The notes under the pieces: generated by a model
Databases searched by the model: none
Seen by the model: the letters and a program-made list of their open reading frames with translations, nothing else
What the model was told of the DNA's origin: nothing
Position numbers and translations under genes: made by a program
In this document: positions 1 through 10,755 of the stretch, piece after piece
How positions within the stretch are numbered: the stretch's first letter is position 1
Layout: every line of letters begins with the position of its first letter
NCBI GenBank assembly: GCA_014621425.1
Contig: JAANBB010000242.1
Span: 1 to 59,522 of the forward strand
Direction of reading: 5' to 3'
DNA: 59,522 bases
DNA from: Cylindrodendrum hubeiense
Lineage: Eukaryota > Ascomycota > Sordariomycetes > Hypocreales > Nectriaceae

Positions 1-426
1 CGACTGACAGCTCCGGGACTCAGACCGGCTGTCCCACGGGCTACTACGGCTGTCTGGCAACCCACGGAGGCGGTTGCTGCCGCACTGATCGGGAATGCAA
101 CACCTACGAGTGCCCAGCTCCGTCTACCACCCTCGTCTCAAATGGCGTCACCATTGTGCTCCTCGCCACCGACGCCCCCCCCGGCCGCAGATGCCACCTC
201 CACCTGCGCAGACGGTTGGTTCATGTGCGGCAGGGACGCAGGCACGGTGGCGGGGTGTTGTCCGAGCGACTACGACTGCGGGACGGCAAGTTGCTTTACT
301 GTCACGGCCAGCCGGACGGCCGCGGTGCAGAAGCAGTTCCCAGATGCGGGCTCTGCGGCTCGGGGCAGTCCATGGGCAATGCTGGGAGGCGTCGCAATGG
401 CGCTGTGCCTCTTGGTCGTGATATAA
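1..426 (+). CDS. Cys-rich, probably GPI-anchored surface protein (3' part, frame-broken)
   Basis: This is the 3' end of a gene that begins before the window. From base 3 one frame encodes a Cys module with spacing C-x6-C-x7-CC-x5-C-x4-C (near bases 30-113). After about base 183 a second frame encodes a matching module, C-x6-C-x9-CC-x5-C-x4-C. It then runs through a Ser/Ala/Gly stretch to a hydrophobic C-terminal tail (WAMLGGVAMALCLLVVI) and stop at 424-426. Such a tail with no residues after it is typical of a GPI-attachment signal. The frames meet at a run of eight C (175-182); with seven C the reading continues smoothly. No GT donor has the phase needed to explain the shift by splicing at the nearby CAG (188-190). 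I infer a sequencing indel or a recent frameshift. The family is familiar as fungal cell-surface Cys-repeat proteins, but no function can be assigned. Confidence 0.6.
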   Translation, partial: RLTAPGLRPAVPRATTAVWQPTEAVAAALIGNATPTSAQLRLPPSSQMASPLCSSPPTPPPAADATSTCADGWFMCGRDAGTVAGCCPSDYDCGTASCFTVTASRTAAVQKQFPDAGSAARGSPWAMLGGVAMALCLLVVI

Positions 427-881
427 GGGGCGAAAGAGCCAGTTTCGACATGCGATAGGACCTGGGATGTTATAATCAAGTACATAGACAAGGTAAATAT
501 GGCTAAGGAAAGTGGGATGGGATGAACGATGTTAAGATGAAATTATGTTACAAGACAATGGTACCCACGTATCAAATAATAGATGAAATTGCTGATGCCG
601 AGATTGAGGGAGGGAACAATGCATGATCATGCAATTGGAGATAGATCAATATTTATTTCGATCGGATTCAATGCTACAAAGAGATCATCGTCGTCCGTTG
701 CGTTGGATGGGTAAAAGACCTTTATTTCTTTTACAAACTATTGGCTGCTTTAACCCATCCCGCTCTTCTTGGAGACATGGATGGTCCGCTTTTACAACCT
801 CCATCACCGTGCTTGATCATCATCGTTCGTTTACGTCGTCGAAATACAGCCCATGGTCCTTCTGTGTTGGGTGACCACTAT
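427..881. other. Convergent intergenic spacer
   Basis: This interval lies between the stop of the Cys-rich gene and the stop of the GFA gene on the other strand. It should hold both 3' UTRs. It is AT-richer than its neighbours and I see no RNA gene or repeat in it. Confidence 0.6.
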
Positions 882-1462
882 TTACTCGGGCATGTGGGTG
901 AAGGGCTTCTCTAGGTGCTCCTGGCAGAAGGGGAGCTTGCCGACGGTCCAGATCTCGGTGTCCTGGGGATGTTAACATATTTGCTATATTTCAAAGAGCA
1001 ACGGGAGGGTTGGGGTTTTGAGTAAGGAAATACTTACAGGCTTGAGAGTCTTCTTGATCTCAGTATCAAGGGTGCCGCCCTTGAGGGCGATGATCTCGGG
1101 GGCGGCATCAGGGTCGTGGGCGATGGGGGAACCGCACTCGGAGCAGAAGAGGCGGTGGACAATGTTGCCGGAGGAACCCTTGGTGCCAGAGTAGGTCTTG
1201 ACGGGGCCGTTGATGGTGAGCTTGTCCTTGAGAACGACGGCCACGAGGGCTAGAAGTGAGCAGGTTAGCCAAGAAGAGTTCCTGAAAAGGAAGGGGCCGT
1301 CCAATGCCACAATCCAGGAGTGTTGATGACTGAAAACGTACAGTAGGTCGAGCCGCTCTGTCGCTGACAGTCGTCGCAGTGGTCGTAGCCAGTGAGGAGA
1401 GGCGCATCCATGTCAACCGTGTAGGTGACGGCCTTGCAGAGACAGTGTCCGGTGAGAGTCAT
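882..1462 (-). CDS. GFA/CENP-V family protein (glutathione-dependent formaldehyde-activating enzyme-like)
   Basis: Three exons, 1462-1342, 1249-1038 and 962-882, encode 137 residues. The introns have donors GTACGT and GTAAGT, acceptors TAG and CAG, and phases that close. The start was chosen because MTLTGHCLCKAVTY puts the first Cys pair at the usual place near the N terminus. The zinc-binding pattern of the family is visible: GHCLC near residue 6, DHCDDCQRQSGS near residue 28, and FCSECGSPI in exon 2. Length is normal for this family. Family members bind structural and catalytic zinc and some have been linked to glutathione adducts of formaldehyde, but most fungal copies are uncharacterised, so only the fold is firm. 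The gene converges with the Cys-rich gene and stands alone, with no formaldehyde dehydrogenase nearby. Confidence 0.9.
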
Positions 1463-2906
1463 AGTGATTATCTTGGTGGGGGAATGTGTTAACAGCTGTG
1501 AGAAAAAATCGGAAACGAGAACAATGGAAGTTGGGAAGAACTGGGAGAAGAGGAGAGCTATGGGGGGGAGCTCTAGATGAAGCTTTTGAGGGGGCTCTAG
1601 CGGGGTAAGGCAGAAGTAGTGTCTGGGTATGGCAGGTACCTGGTGAGATTGGCGCGAGCGATTGGAAGCTCAAAATGGTGGGGCTGCGATTGGATGACGT
1701 TGAGGAGTCTGGGCCAAAAGAGTCGGCGAAGTAGCGGGCGGTCGGTTGGGCGGTTGACGATTGGGCGAGAGGATAGCGAGGACGCGAGAGTTGTGAAGGT
1801 GGTGGGTGAGGCGCTGCAGGTCTCAACTCAAGATGGAAATAGATAGGCGGAGTGTCCAGAGTCGAGATGACGCCTGGTCTTTATACCGTCGCCGTGTGTG
1901 CTGGGCTTGGGAAGCTCCAACGGTACAAGACAGTAAAGATAATCGTCACTCGTCCTCAACCTTGGTCCGGCTCATCGGAAGCTGGTGGGTTACGGGTACG
2001 ACGGGGTCTCGCCCCCCTCGTCAGCCTGAGCTCATTGTGCCCGCACAAACCCAGCATTGTCCCAGTTCGGTTGGTGATGTTTGGGAATGGACGGAGAATG
2101 GACGGAGTGCATTTCCGCTAGATCTCAAGTGTTAGTGCGGGTACAACCTTTGTCAATATTCATCCCGTATGTCTCACCCACTAAGCCCTAGCCGGGTACT
2201 CCCAAGAAGATTCCACATAGGTCCTCATCTAACATCCCTCATCGGTGTCTGACAACAAACAAGCGAGATCAGCCATCTGCCGCTCGCATCGAGGCCAGTC
2301 ATTTGTCATTCGCATCGAGGTCGTAGTCCACAGCCAACCACTCTCATCCTTGGAAGCCGCAGGGAGCGGGGCACGGAATTTGGAATTGTCGAGCAGAAAC
2401 GAGCGGAGCTTCTCTTTTTAGTGTCAGATGGATCCATTCTGGCGCCCCCTTCAAACCCGAAGCAAGAATGGTGCCGGGAAATCCTTCCTTTCGTCCAGTT
2501 CCATCTAGCGGCATGGGATCCGAAGAAGCCGTATCCTTCTGTTGCTGCAAGCATCAAACGAAACTATTCCAAATTCTTGGTTGCTGATGATGATTGAATG
2601 CGTCTGTAAGCAGCCATCCTGGCTGACCATCGTTGGCGGGGGGGTTCGTCATCGCCAAGCTTGGAGATCCCAAGCGAAGTGGTTGGTTGTTGCGGGGGGC
2701 GCATCCGATTGCCAAATTGGGCAGCGACTTCTCCCACAAGTTGCATCCCTCTCAACTGCAATAATTACTTGGAATATAATATGCCATCCGGGCTCGTTGT
2801 TCATTGCTCGGTTAGTGGCTTGATAGCTTCAATCCATCGACTAGACTTGCCACTACTCGTGGATCGTGAGAGTGGTAGACAATCCCTGTCCTGACTCTTC
2901 ACTCCG
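1463..2906. other. Intergenic region, GFA promoter and DUF1365 3' flank
   Basis: About 1.4 kb separate the start of the GFA gene from the stop of the DUF1365 gene. Short open frames occur on both strands but none looks conserved. The segment next to 1463 should contain the GFA promoter and 5' UTR. No repeats or RNA genes were recognised. Confidence 0.55.
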
Positions 2907-4883
2907 TCATGAGACACTCTTGATTGTCTGGTTGATGATGGACGCCAGTATCCATGACGCTCCAGCTCTACCGACAACCTCCATCAGGCCGAGTAGTTCT
3001 ATGCTCCCGAATGCAATGCGGTCAGCGATGAACAGTCGGGCCACGGCCGATCTGTATCCCCTCTTCAACCGTACATCGTCTTGTCCCAAAACGAACGCAT
3101 CCATCGAGGAGATGCGAAAGTCTCGAATGTCCACCGCCGTGTGCGTCGTTGGCGAGGTAGTTGCAGCAGAGGTAAGCGGTCGCCCAATTTTCTCGGGTCG
3201 CCGTCGCAGATTTTTCACCAACTGAAAGCATGTGAAGTCGACAATGCTTGACGCCTGCAATGGCGGTGCGGCCTTTTTCAGGAAGATCTTTGGCAACAAT
3301 TCCGGTCTGTCGACCCAAACGGTGCAGCTCTCAGCCAATTCACTGAACATGGCTTCGAAATCGTGAGCATAATGCACGAAGCGCGAATAGAAGACAGGCG
3401 TCAGGATCTTGATCTCAACGTGCTCTGCCGTCTTCGGCACCTCTATAGACGAAGGGGAGCAGAATGTCTCCTCAGCAGGTCCTGGGATCCCGCTTGGGAT
3501 GTACTTGACAATAATAGGACTGGGGGATTTATCGACGAGGTAGTGTAGGTATTCTCGGAATACCTCTTCTAACTGCTTCTCTGTGCTGTCGGCTAGGCGC
3601 CCCATACTCTCCTTGAGAGGTTCTGGTCGATACCAGACGTGAAGCTTGCGCTTGAAGAACAAGAGAGCAGCCTCTTTGACGATTCTAGGGAATGTGACAA
3701 ATCCAACCCATGACCAATCAACGAGGAACTTTGTTTTTTGAGCGAGGCTCATTGTGCTGGGTTTAGTTGCCTCGCCCTCCGAAAAGAGTCGCGCAACAAG
3801 TTTGGGATGCCCTTTGGATGACACAAGGTTTATCGTGACATCGATCCCGAGGAAGCCTTGCATGTCGGGGCCAAGAGGGTCGCTAGCGAGTAGGGAATAA
3901 GATCCCTGGCGAGAATTGAAAGGGGATACATGGAAATCTTTCTTCCATATGCCTTTGACCCGAGGACGGGTCGCCTCTTCTCCTTGGGCGGTGGTGGTGG
4001 GATCCCGTATGTGCTTGGCTTCTGCCGCAAAGTCTCTCTCGACCAGGTACGGGCGCCTCTCACCAAAGGTATTGTTGACCTCGAGCACAATTGCTGAGAG
4101 AACTTTTTCCCGGGAATACAAAAACCAGAAGGAGACTGGATTGAAGTGGTAACCCAAGAACCTGGCCGCAGTGACGAGATAGGCATGGGGATACTGCGAT
4201 GGATCAACATCCTGCTTGAGATTAGCATTGGGTATATTAAGGGCTGGATGTTGCCGAACCTGAGAGCGAAGGTAGTTATCCAACTTGCCACGCAAGCCAA
4301 GGTCAGCGCCTCCTCTCTGGAGGTAGTCGACAGGATCTACATCGAACCAAGCTCTAGGACCAACCAGAAAAGAAACCCAGGAGCTGGATTTCCCAGATAC
4401 GTTGGCGGAAATAATGCCATTGGCACTTCCAGAGAACCCCACGGGAACCCCGACAACTAGATACGAGTACGAGAAGGAATGCTTCTTGGGGAAGAACCGG
4501 GTGTGTGATGTACGACTAGGGATCAGGTAAGGGCTACCGGGGCCATCCCAAGTCGTCTCGCCATTTGTAAAGTACAGTTTCTGGATTCGATGGCCCACGA
4601 TAAGGGTCGCAAACGCAAATCCGGCGAGAAGGCCGATCAGTTGGATGTTGAGCTCTGGGAGGGACGAAATTAACACTGCAACATGTTGCCAACCTACCAG
4701 GCCCAGTACAATGCACAAGTCCAGCACACATCCGAAAATAGCGTAATAGGCCAGGACAAGACAGGCAAGACTGACGAGAAGGGCGAGCAGGGGAGACAGA
4801 GATCGGATCTCCAGCAGGCGTTCAAGGGAGTCACCAAAGAGAACCACCGGCAAAAGCGGCGAGTCCTCGGACACTCCGTCCAT
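2907..4883 (-). CDS. DUF1365 family membrane protein
   Basis: A single uninterrupted 658-residue frame. The first 110 residues contain two or three hydrophobic segments (about 28-62 and 74-96), so the protein is probably membrane-anchored. The rest reads as a DUF1365 domain: a FFPKKHSFSYSY segment, a Phe-Asp-Val-Asp stretch with a long loop, the GYHFNPVSFWFLY block near the middle, and FHVSPFN further on. In bacteria DUF1365 genes often sit beside cyclopropane-fatty-acid synthase and FAD amine oxidase genes, which suggests lipid modification. No such partner is present here, and the fungal proteins are stand-alone. The biochemical role is unknown. The ATG at 4883 is the only plausible start, and an intron is not needed. 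Confidence 0.85.
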   Translation of the reverse strand: MDGVSEDSPLLPVVLFGDSLERLLEIRSLSPLLALLVSLACLVLAYYAIFGCVLDLCIVLGLVGWQHVAVLISSLPELNIQLIGLLAGFAFATLIVGHRIQKLYFTNGETTWDGPGSPYLIPSRTSHTRFFPKKHSFSYSYLVVGVPVGFSGSANGIISANVSGKSSSWVSFLVGPRAWFDVDPVDYLQRGGADLGLRGKLDNYLRSQVRQHPALNIPNANLKQDVDPSQYPHAYLVTAARFLGYHFNPVSFWFLYSREKVLSAIVLEVNNTFGERRPYLVERDFAAEAKHIRDPTTTAQGEEATRPRVKGIWKKDFHVSPFNSRQGSYSLLASDPLGPDMQGFLGIDVTINLVSSKGHPKLVARLFSEGEATKPSTMSLAQKTKFLVDWSWVGFVTFPRIVKEAALLFFKRKLHVWYRPEPLKESMGRLADSTEKQLEEVFREYLHYLVDKSPSPIIVKYIPSGIPGPAEETFCSPSSIEVPKTAEHVEIKILTPVFYSRFVHYAHDFEAMFSELAESCTVWVDRPELLPKIFLKKAAPPLQASSIVDFTCFQLVKNLRRRPEKIGRPLTSAATTSPTTHTAVDIRDFRISSMDAFVLGQDDVRLKRGYRSAVARLFIADRIAFGSIELLGLMEVVGRAGASWILASIINQTIKSVS

Positions 4884-5892
4884 GAGGTGGGATGGTTACT
4901 CAGGGCATGCGCATCCTTGATCGAAGTGGTTGGGATAAGACTCTCGGTCTGGGAGAGTCTTGAATGGGGAAGAAAGGAGGAGAGGACAGAAAGGTATCCG
5001 GAATCGACGAAATTTACTATATTCTCCTCGGCAGACGTCCAGAGTTTGGGGCATGTGTCCATCAAGGTGCTATGGTGCAAGAGATTCCCATAGCAGCAGC
5101 AAGTCGAGACAACTTAGTCATCAACGTTGGGTTCTCGGACTATGAGCGCATCAATCAGCAACTCGCGAGTCCCGCACTGTCGTCATCGTTTTTAGGGGAC
5201 CAGCGGCGGGGTGGGCTTGTTGTGTGTGCGTCAGGCCGAGAAGTGGTTCCCCGGGCTGAGTGTTGTGTCAGCCGGAAAGGACCAGAAGAAATGGCAAGGA
5301 TAATTACGGACAAGAAAAGGAAGGACAATCAACGCCGGCATTGCCGTATCCGATCTCCGACACTCCGAGAGCAGAGGGAGATGTGAGGCAGCCCGCATCC
5401 CTTGATGGTACCCAGCCGCGCAGCACAGCAGCAGGGCTCACCCGCCAACCAGCCAGCGTCTAGCACCTTCCACAGGGCAGGGCAGGACCGCAGAGGGCCG
5501 TGCAGCGCGTGAGCCAGAGTGAGCCATCCAGCGAAACTCCAGCCACTTGGTGGCGCTGCTCTCCCTACAGGGCCCGGGCTTACAGCGCACGAGACACTGC
5601 GCCTGCACAGCCTTAACTGCAGCCAAACGGAGAGGCCACCACCCACCCCCGCCAAATTCCCTTTCAGGCCATTCTGTCCCGCCGATTGACTCAGGCCCCC
5701 GCGAGGCATTCCATCAGCTTCTCCATAAATTCTTCCCTTTCGGCCTTTATCTTCGCACTCATCTCCTCCATTCAACGACCGTCAACACTCGCAAACCACC
5801 TCCACTCGCCTCACTCAACCTCACGAACGACACAGTTCTCATCTCGCTCTCAACACCTATCCACCTTCACCACAACACCACCAACCGCAACC
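4884..5892. promoter_or_regulatory. Divergent promoter region of DUF1365 gene and MBF1
   Basis: One kilobase lies between two divergent starts. The part from about 5640 to 5892 is strongly C/A- and C/T-rich with few G on the + strand, as in the leaders of highly expressed fungal genes, and runs directly into the MBF1 ATG (CAACCATGG context). No individual site could be assigned. Confidence 0.55.
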
Positions 5893-6518
5893 ATGGATGA
5901 CTGGGATACCGCCACCAAGATCGGCAGCCGCACTCGTGGTTCCGGTGCTTCGCAGCGCGAGACCGTTGTCCGAGGAAACGCTGCCCTCAACGCTGCTCAG
6001 CGATCTGGTGGCGTTATTGGCACTGAGAAGAAGTACGCTTCTGCCAACGCTGTAAGTCTCTCCGGACACCTTCGCGCCCGTTCCCAGTTGGGCTTGTTTT
6101 CCCTCATTGCTGCCGCTGCCCCACCATGGCCTGCGTGACGCAGCTTTGCATCAGACGGCTTTGTCCATCATAACATGTGTCGAGAAATCAACTGACAATC
6201 GATTGTTTGCAGGTCTCCAAGGGTGGCGACGGCCAGCGCCTGACCAAGGTCGACCGCTCCGACGACATCATCAAGCCCAACACTATTGGCAAGGACGTTG
6301 GCGATGTCATCTCCCAGGCCCGACAGAAGGTGGAGCCCAAGATGACCCAGAAGGATCTTGCCACTCGCTGCAACACCACCCAGTCCATCATCGCCGACTT
6401 CGAGCGAGGCTCAGCCACGCCCGACCAGAAGGTGCTCACCTCCATGGAGCGTGTGCTCAACGTCAAGCTGCGTGGCACCGACATTGGAGCCCCCAAGTTC
6501 CCCAACAAGAAGAAATGA
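5893..6518 (+). CDS. MBF1: Multiprotein-bridging factor 1
   Basis: Two exons, 5893-6051 and 6213-6518, encode 154 residues. The intron has donor GTAAGT, an ACTGAC branch site (6191-6196) and acceptor GCAG. The N-terminal half carries the MBF1 signature starting [13 protein letters not shown]. The C-terminal half is a Cro/C1-type helix-turn-helix: [23 protein letters not shown], then [19 protein letters not shown]. Length matches fungal MBF1. The protein is a coactivator that bridges TATA-binding protein and bZIP activators such as Gcn4, and in yeast also helps maintain reading frame on collided ribosomes. It ends in a Lys-rich tail. The CT/CA-rich leader suggests strong constitutive expression. 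Confidence 0.97.
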
Positions 6519-8214
6519 GCGGACGATGAACGCGGTATATGAACTGTAAGAGAGAGAACCAGGGCCGAGTCGAGCGTAGCGAAATGATATCTTGGCTAGG
6601 AATCTGGGAGTTTCGTGTGGGCTGTCACGACATTTTATGACATGGTGCATGAGACTCCATGAGACGGGTGAAGCTAGATGGCGATGGAGGAGGAGCGGGC
6701 TCTTGCCACTTGGCACAGATGCTCCATCTCATCAGAATACCTGATGGATGATACCTATAGTCAGCTACCTAAATAAATCAAACCCCCGTTCAACGCAACA
6801 AGCTCGTCTATCCATGAGTGCGTGAGTGATTTCCACGCAGCACTGCGATCCTCGACACTTCAGCCCAGGGACGCCAAAGAGTCGATACCACCGTTTCGTA
6901 TCATAGAACAGGAACTACATTGACTCAAAGATCTCTTTTTCGTCGAGAATCCTTCACCTTCTGGTTCCTGCCAGAGGTTGCAGCCCATTTGTTGGGTTGT
7001 GCAGTAGGGGTCCAACCTTGCAACCACACACCAGCCTCAACATGGATGTATCATCAATTAGGCGCCCAGATGGGCACTCACCGCATAGGCTGGACTCGGG
7101 CTGACGGCACTGCAACATCTCGATTCGAGCATGCTGCAGGGGCGGGGCTGCAGCAGGGATTCCAGACCACGCAACCCGCCCGCACATTGAGGCTGATAGT
7201 GTAGAGAGGCATCCCATGCTGCCTTGAGGGACGTTCGCAGGGGACGTCCAGTTTCGAAATCAGCTTGGGCTGGTATCCGCACCGACCTCGATTCGCCAGC
7301 TGAATTGCGAATACGATTCAGAAAGAATAGTCCTAAACTACAAATCGGTGTTCGTGCCGATAGGCATGCTTCAAAATGGGCTAGTAAATAACATAGTATG
7401 GACGACTACGACGTTGAAGTCCAGCATTATGCACCGACAGCAGCCATTGAGCATTTGGACTATGGAAAAAGGGAAAACAAAAACAACATCATGACTCGAT
7501 AACTGAATTCAAAGTGCACGATTTGTTTGAGGTAAATGGAGGCAATGTTGAGCTCCTAGAGTGGGATGCTGTTAGCTGGGCACAATCGAAGTATTTCAGA
7601 AGGGACTACCCTAATATTTAATAATACTCTGTTCCGATTCTTATTCGATCGATCTTGTTTTGTTTTCCTTTTGTTTTCTACTGCTTAGTGATGCCCATTA
7701 CTTAGGCTCGGTTTTCTCAAAACAGCTATAGTTGCTGATCATTTGATGGCAGACATTTTGGTGGACCAAGACCAAGCTGCATTCTAGTGCACACTGCCCC
7801 ATTTAGTTTGTGACTCTATGAGCAAATGACATGGACAAATTTCACGAGGAACGCTACATGAATTTGACTCTTCTTGAGTTGCTTTCGTAAAACAAGTTCT
7901 ATTCTGTGACGGCAGAGGGCACGACTTAGAACTTATCGGGATCTCATCAATAAACTTCATAGTCTTGGTCACCTGTTGAGCCAACGAATTGGTACCGAAA
8001 TCGTTCAAACCAATACGTAAACGTCAACTTCTTCTAATGATAGGGTGCTCCCAGGCACTATTTTGATGGCCCAGATTACAAGAGCGCAAAATCAGGACGA
8101 GGCTACAGGGTAGCCACATCACATCGAGAAGATTTCCACATTTCTCGCCAAGGTTCCGATCGTCTAACAGCCATGCGCCCATCATAATAGTCATTCTATG
8201 CACCGTTCGCCAGA
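6519..8214. other. Convergent intergenic spacer, 1.7 kb
   Basis: This lies between the stops of MBF1 and the epsilon-COP gene. The first 250 bases are probably MBF1 3' UTR. Only short random-looking frames occur. I searched by eye for tRNA A/B boxes and snRNA starts and found none. Confidence 0.5.
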
Positions 8215-9262
8215 TTATGCCGACACCTTGGCGCTATACTTTGTCGCCGCCTTGTCGAACAACGCGCTCTTCTCCTCCAAGTCCACTAGGAATTGATGCT
8301 TAGAGTTGACTTTCTTGAGGTTCCTAGAGGTTGTAAGTAGGTGTATCTCAAATCCAGGGGGTAAAACATACTCAGTCTGCTCCGTAGCATCGTTTCCAGA
8401 GATGATGTTCAATACCAACAAATTGGCAATGGCATCAGCATGCTCGGGGTCCTTCTGGAGGGCTTGCTCCAGCGCAGCCTGGGCCTCCTCCAATCTGCCG
8501 AGGTGCACTTCACAAACAGCCTGAGAGACGAGAGTTCGGACCGATGATGTGGAGGCGGCCTGAGCGAGCTCCTCGAATACGTAGAATGCCTGTTGGTACT
8601 TGTCTCCGCCCTGGATTGTGTTAGTAAATGTCTAACAATATTGGGCTATAGTCCGTACCACTCTCAAGCCAACCCACGACTCTGCCAAGTTCACCAGCAG
8701 GCTATCTTGGGCCCATCGTCGAGCACCAGTGACTTCCTTGATGGCAAGGTCGGTTCGGTTTTGTTGCAAGTGGATCTGGGCAATCAGGGCGATGGCATCA
8801 ACTAGAAGGCATGTCAGCGCAATCCGGGGTTAAGTCAGAGGCAGGGGAAGAGCCCGCGGTGAACGTACGGCTTCCCTGGTGTTGCGACAGCAGTGCGAGC
8901 GCTTCCTCGGGCTTGCCAGAAGCCTGGAGCACGGATCCACCGACGATCTGGACAGTCGCATTGTCGGCTGACGATGCAGCCAGCTTCTCAACAGTCTTGA
9001 GCGCAGAGTCGGTCTTGCCTAGCTGGTACTCGGCGAAAGCTCCCAGAGCCTGAAGATCTATCTCCTTCTCTCCCTTCACATCGGCGAGGACATCTTCGGC
9101 CTGGCCAAGGGCAAGCTGGGCTCGGAGGGAGAGAACGCGCGCGGGCAGGGCGTTGTCCGGGGAGAGGGATGAGGTATCGAAATCGATGACTTCCTGGTAC
9201 TGGCCCTGGTGGAAGAAGTTGTGGATGTTGATCAATTCGCCCTCGGTCGAGTAGGGATCCAT
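8215..9262 (-). CDS. SEC28: Coatomer subunit epsilon
   Basis: Four exons, 9262-8869, 8801-8659, 8610-8372 and 8323-8215, encode 294 residues. The introns are 67, 48 and 48 nt with donors GTACGT, GTACGG and GTATGT. All phases close and remove in-frame junk between conserved blocks. The protein begins MDPYSTEGELINIHNFFHQGQYQEV, proceeds through tetratricopeptide-like helical repeats (ALGAFAEYQLGKTDSALK; LGRLEEAQAALEQALQKDPEHADA) and ends HQFLVDLEEKSALFDKAATKYS, which is the epsilon-COP C terminus. It is part of the COPI coat, binding alpha-COP in the B-subcomplex for Golgi-to-ER retrograde transport. It is divergent from the ribosomal eL42 gene with 365 bp between starts. Confidence 0.95.
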
Positions 9263-9627
9263 CTTGGCGGTAGTTGTGAATTCGGTTGTATCTGGGAGTA
9301 TGCGGTTACGTCCCGTCGCTAAAGAACACCTTGGTGATGCTGCCAGCGAGATGCTACTATGTATGGTGGGGTCCTCCTTTCTTGGGGCCCGAGCTCCCCT
9401 ACAATGTACGTAGCCTCACCGAGGTGAGGCGTAGGCGATGGACGCCCCGTAAATCAGGCCGCACTTGTGGCTGGTGCAGGCGGGAGCCACGTCGCCCGAT
9501 TAGGCATGGCGCCGACCCTAGTTGCCCACAAAGCGAGAAATCACCAAAACCTCCAAATTTCGCACTGACTTCGGAACTTCGCATCACCAAACACCCAAAG
9601 GAACGGCATCCGCACAACGTCGTCAAA
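9263..9627. promoter_or_regulatory. Bidirectional promoter, epsilon-COP / eL42
   Basis: Only 365 bp separate the two start codons, so both genes share this promoter region. It contains C-rich tracts near 9540-9620 just before the eL42 ATG. No specific factor site was confirmed. Confidence 0.6.
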
Positions 9628-10365
9628 ATGGTACGTTGGAACAACAATCCAAAGCCCCTAACCCTCTCGCATAGAGAGCCACATCCATCTTTCTTTAGAG
9701 CAATGCGACAATCGACCGCCCGCGCGATGACAGACAGTCTTGATTTGGGAGGTGGGATGAAGTTTTGAGGCGACGGCACAAAACGATCTTGCGCGACTAC
9801 CGAACAGCCCTCTGCGAACAACGAAGAAGACCGTCGACGTGGACTCTTCCGCCATCAAGAGAATTTCGAATATTCAACTCGAACGCCCTTACCAAGACTG
9901 TCTCGTGCGGGATGCCGATGGCCATTCTCTAGTCGGATGGATGCGTGATGGCTGGACGCACATTTTGCAGGCCGCTGACTTGAGGATCACACAGGTCAAC
10001 ATTCCCAAGACCCGAAACACCTACTGCAAGGGCAAGGAGTGCCGCAAGCACACCCAGCACAAGGTGACCCAGTACAAGGCTGGAAAGGCCTCGCTCTTCG
10101 CCCAGGGAAAGCGACGATACGACCGAAAGCAGTCCGGTTATGGAGGTCAGACCAAGCCCGTCTTCCACAAGAAGGCCAAGACCACCAAGAAGGTTGTGCT
10201 GCGATTGGAGTGCGTCAAGTGCAAGACCAAGCTGCAGCTGTCGCTGAAGCGTTGCAAGCACTTCGAGCTGGGGTACGTGATCCGCGCACACTTGAGATAC
10301 ATATCGATATTAACAATCCTTGCAGTGGTGACAAGAAGACGAAGGGCGCTGCTCTGGTGTTCTAA
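9628..10365 (+). CDS. RPL44: 60S ribosomal protein eL42 (L44/L36a)
   Basis: Three exons encode 106 residues, exactly the family length. Exon 1 is only the start codon (9628-9630). Intron 1 is 364 nt (9631-9994, donor GTACGT). Exon 2 is 9995-10272, intron 2 is 53 nt, and exon 3 is 10326-10365. The sequence starts [20 protein letters not shown] and ends [16 protein letters not shown]. The zinc-ribbon Cys are C12, C17, C74 and C77. Residue 56 is proline (QTKPVF), the residue found in cycloheximide-sensitive yeast ribosomes; replacements there are known to give resistance. The protein lies near the ribosomal E site. A long first intron right after the ATG is common in fungal ribosomal-protein genes. 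Confidence 0.98.
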
Positions 10366-10755
10366 ATGCATTTTGTTTTGGGTCACCATTTCTCATGCTT
10401 CTCCTTGGCGGCATTTGGGCATCATGGACACTGGCGAAGGGAGGTACATGTCCTCGGTTGGGGAATGTTTCATAGGGAGTGAATAAAAAGTCATCTCTGT
10501 GCCTACATTTTTGCTTTCCGCTCTTCCATGTCTGAAGTGAGAGGTTAAGAGGCGGCTTCCATCAAGGTCAAAAACAGAAGCGTTTCCCCTCACGCAGTCT
10601 TGCGTCCGGAGCAAGTCTCCCTTTGCTTGTAGGGATTTGCAAATAAAACAAAAGGCTCATCAGCATCTCGCATTTTGGTTCGGCATTTCAACATAGTGAT
10701 ATCTTGCTCCTGTTATTGCGGTTGATCATCATCTATGCCCTATCACGTGTCTAAT
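10366..10755. other. Convergent spacer between eL42 and 2H phosphoesterase genes
   Basis: 390 bp between two stop codons on opposite strands, presumably overlapping or abutting 3' UTRs. Nothing else was seen. Confidence 0.6.

Noticed and set aside
131..190. Intron as explanation for the frame change in the first gene
   Set aside because: Each GT upstream of the CAG at 188-190 has the wrong phase or leaves an intron that is too short; no branch site is visible.
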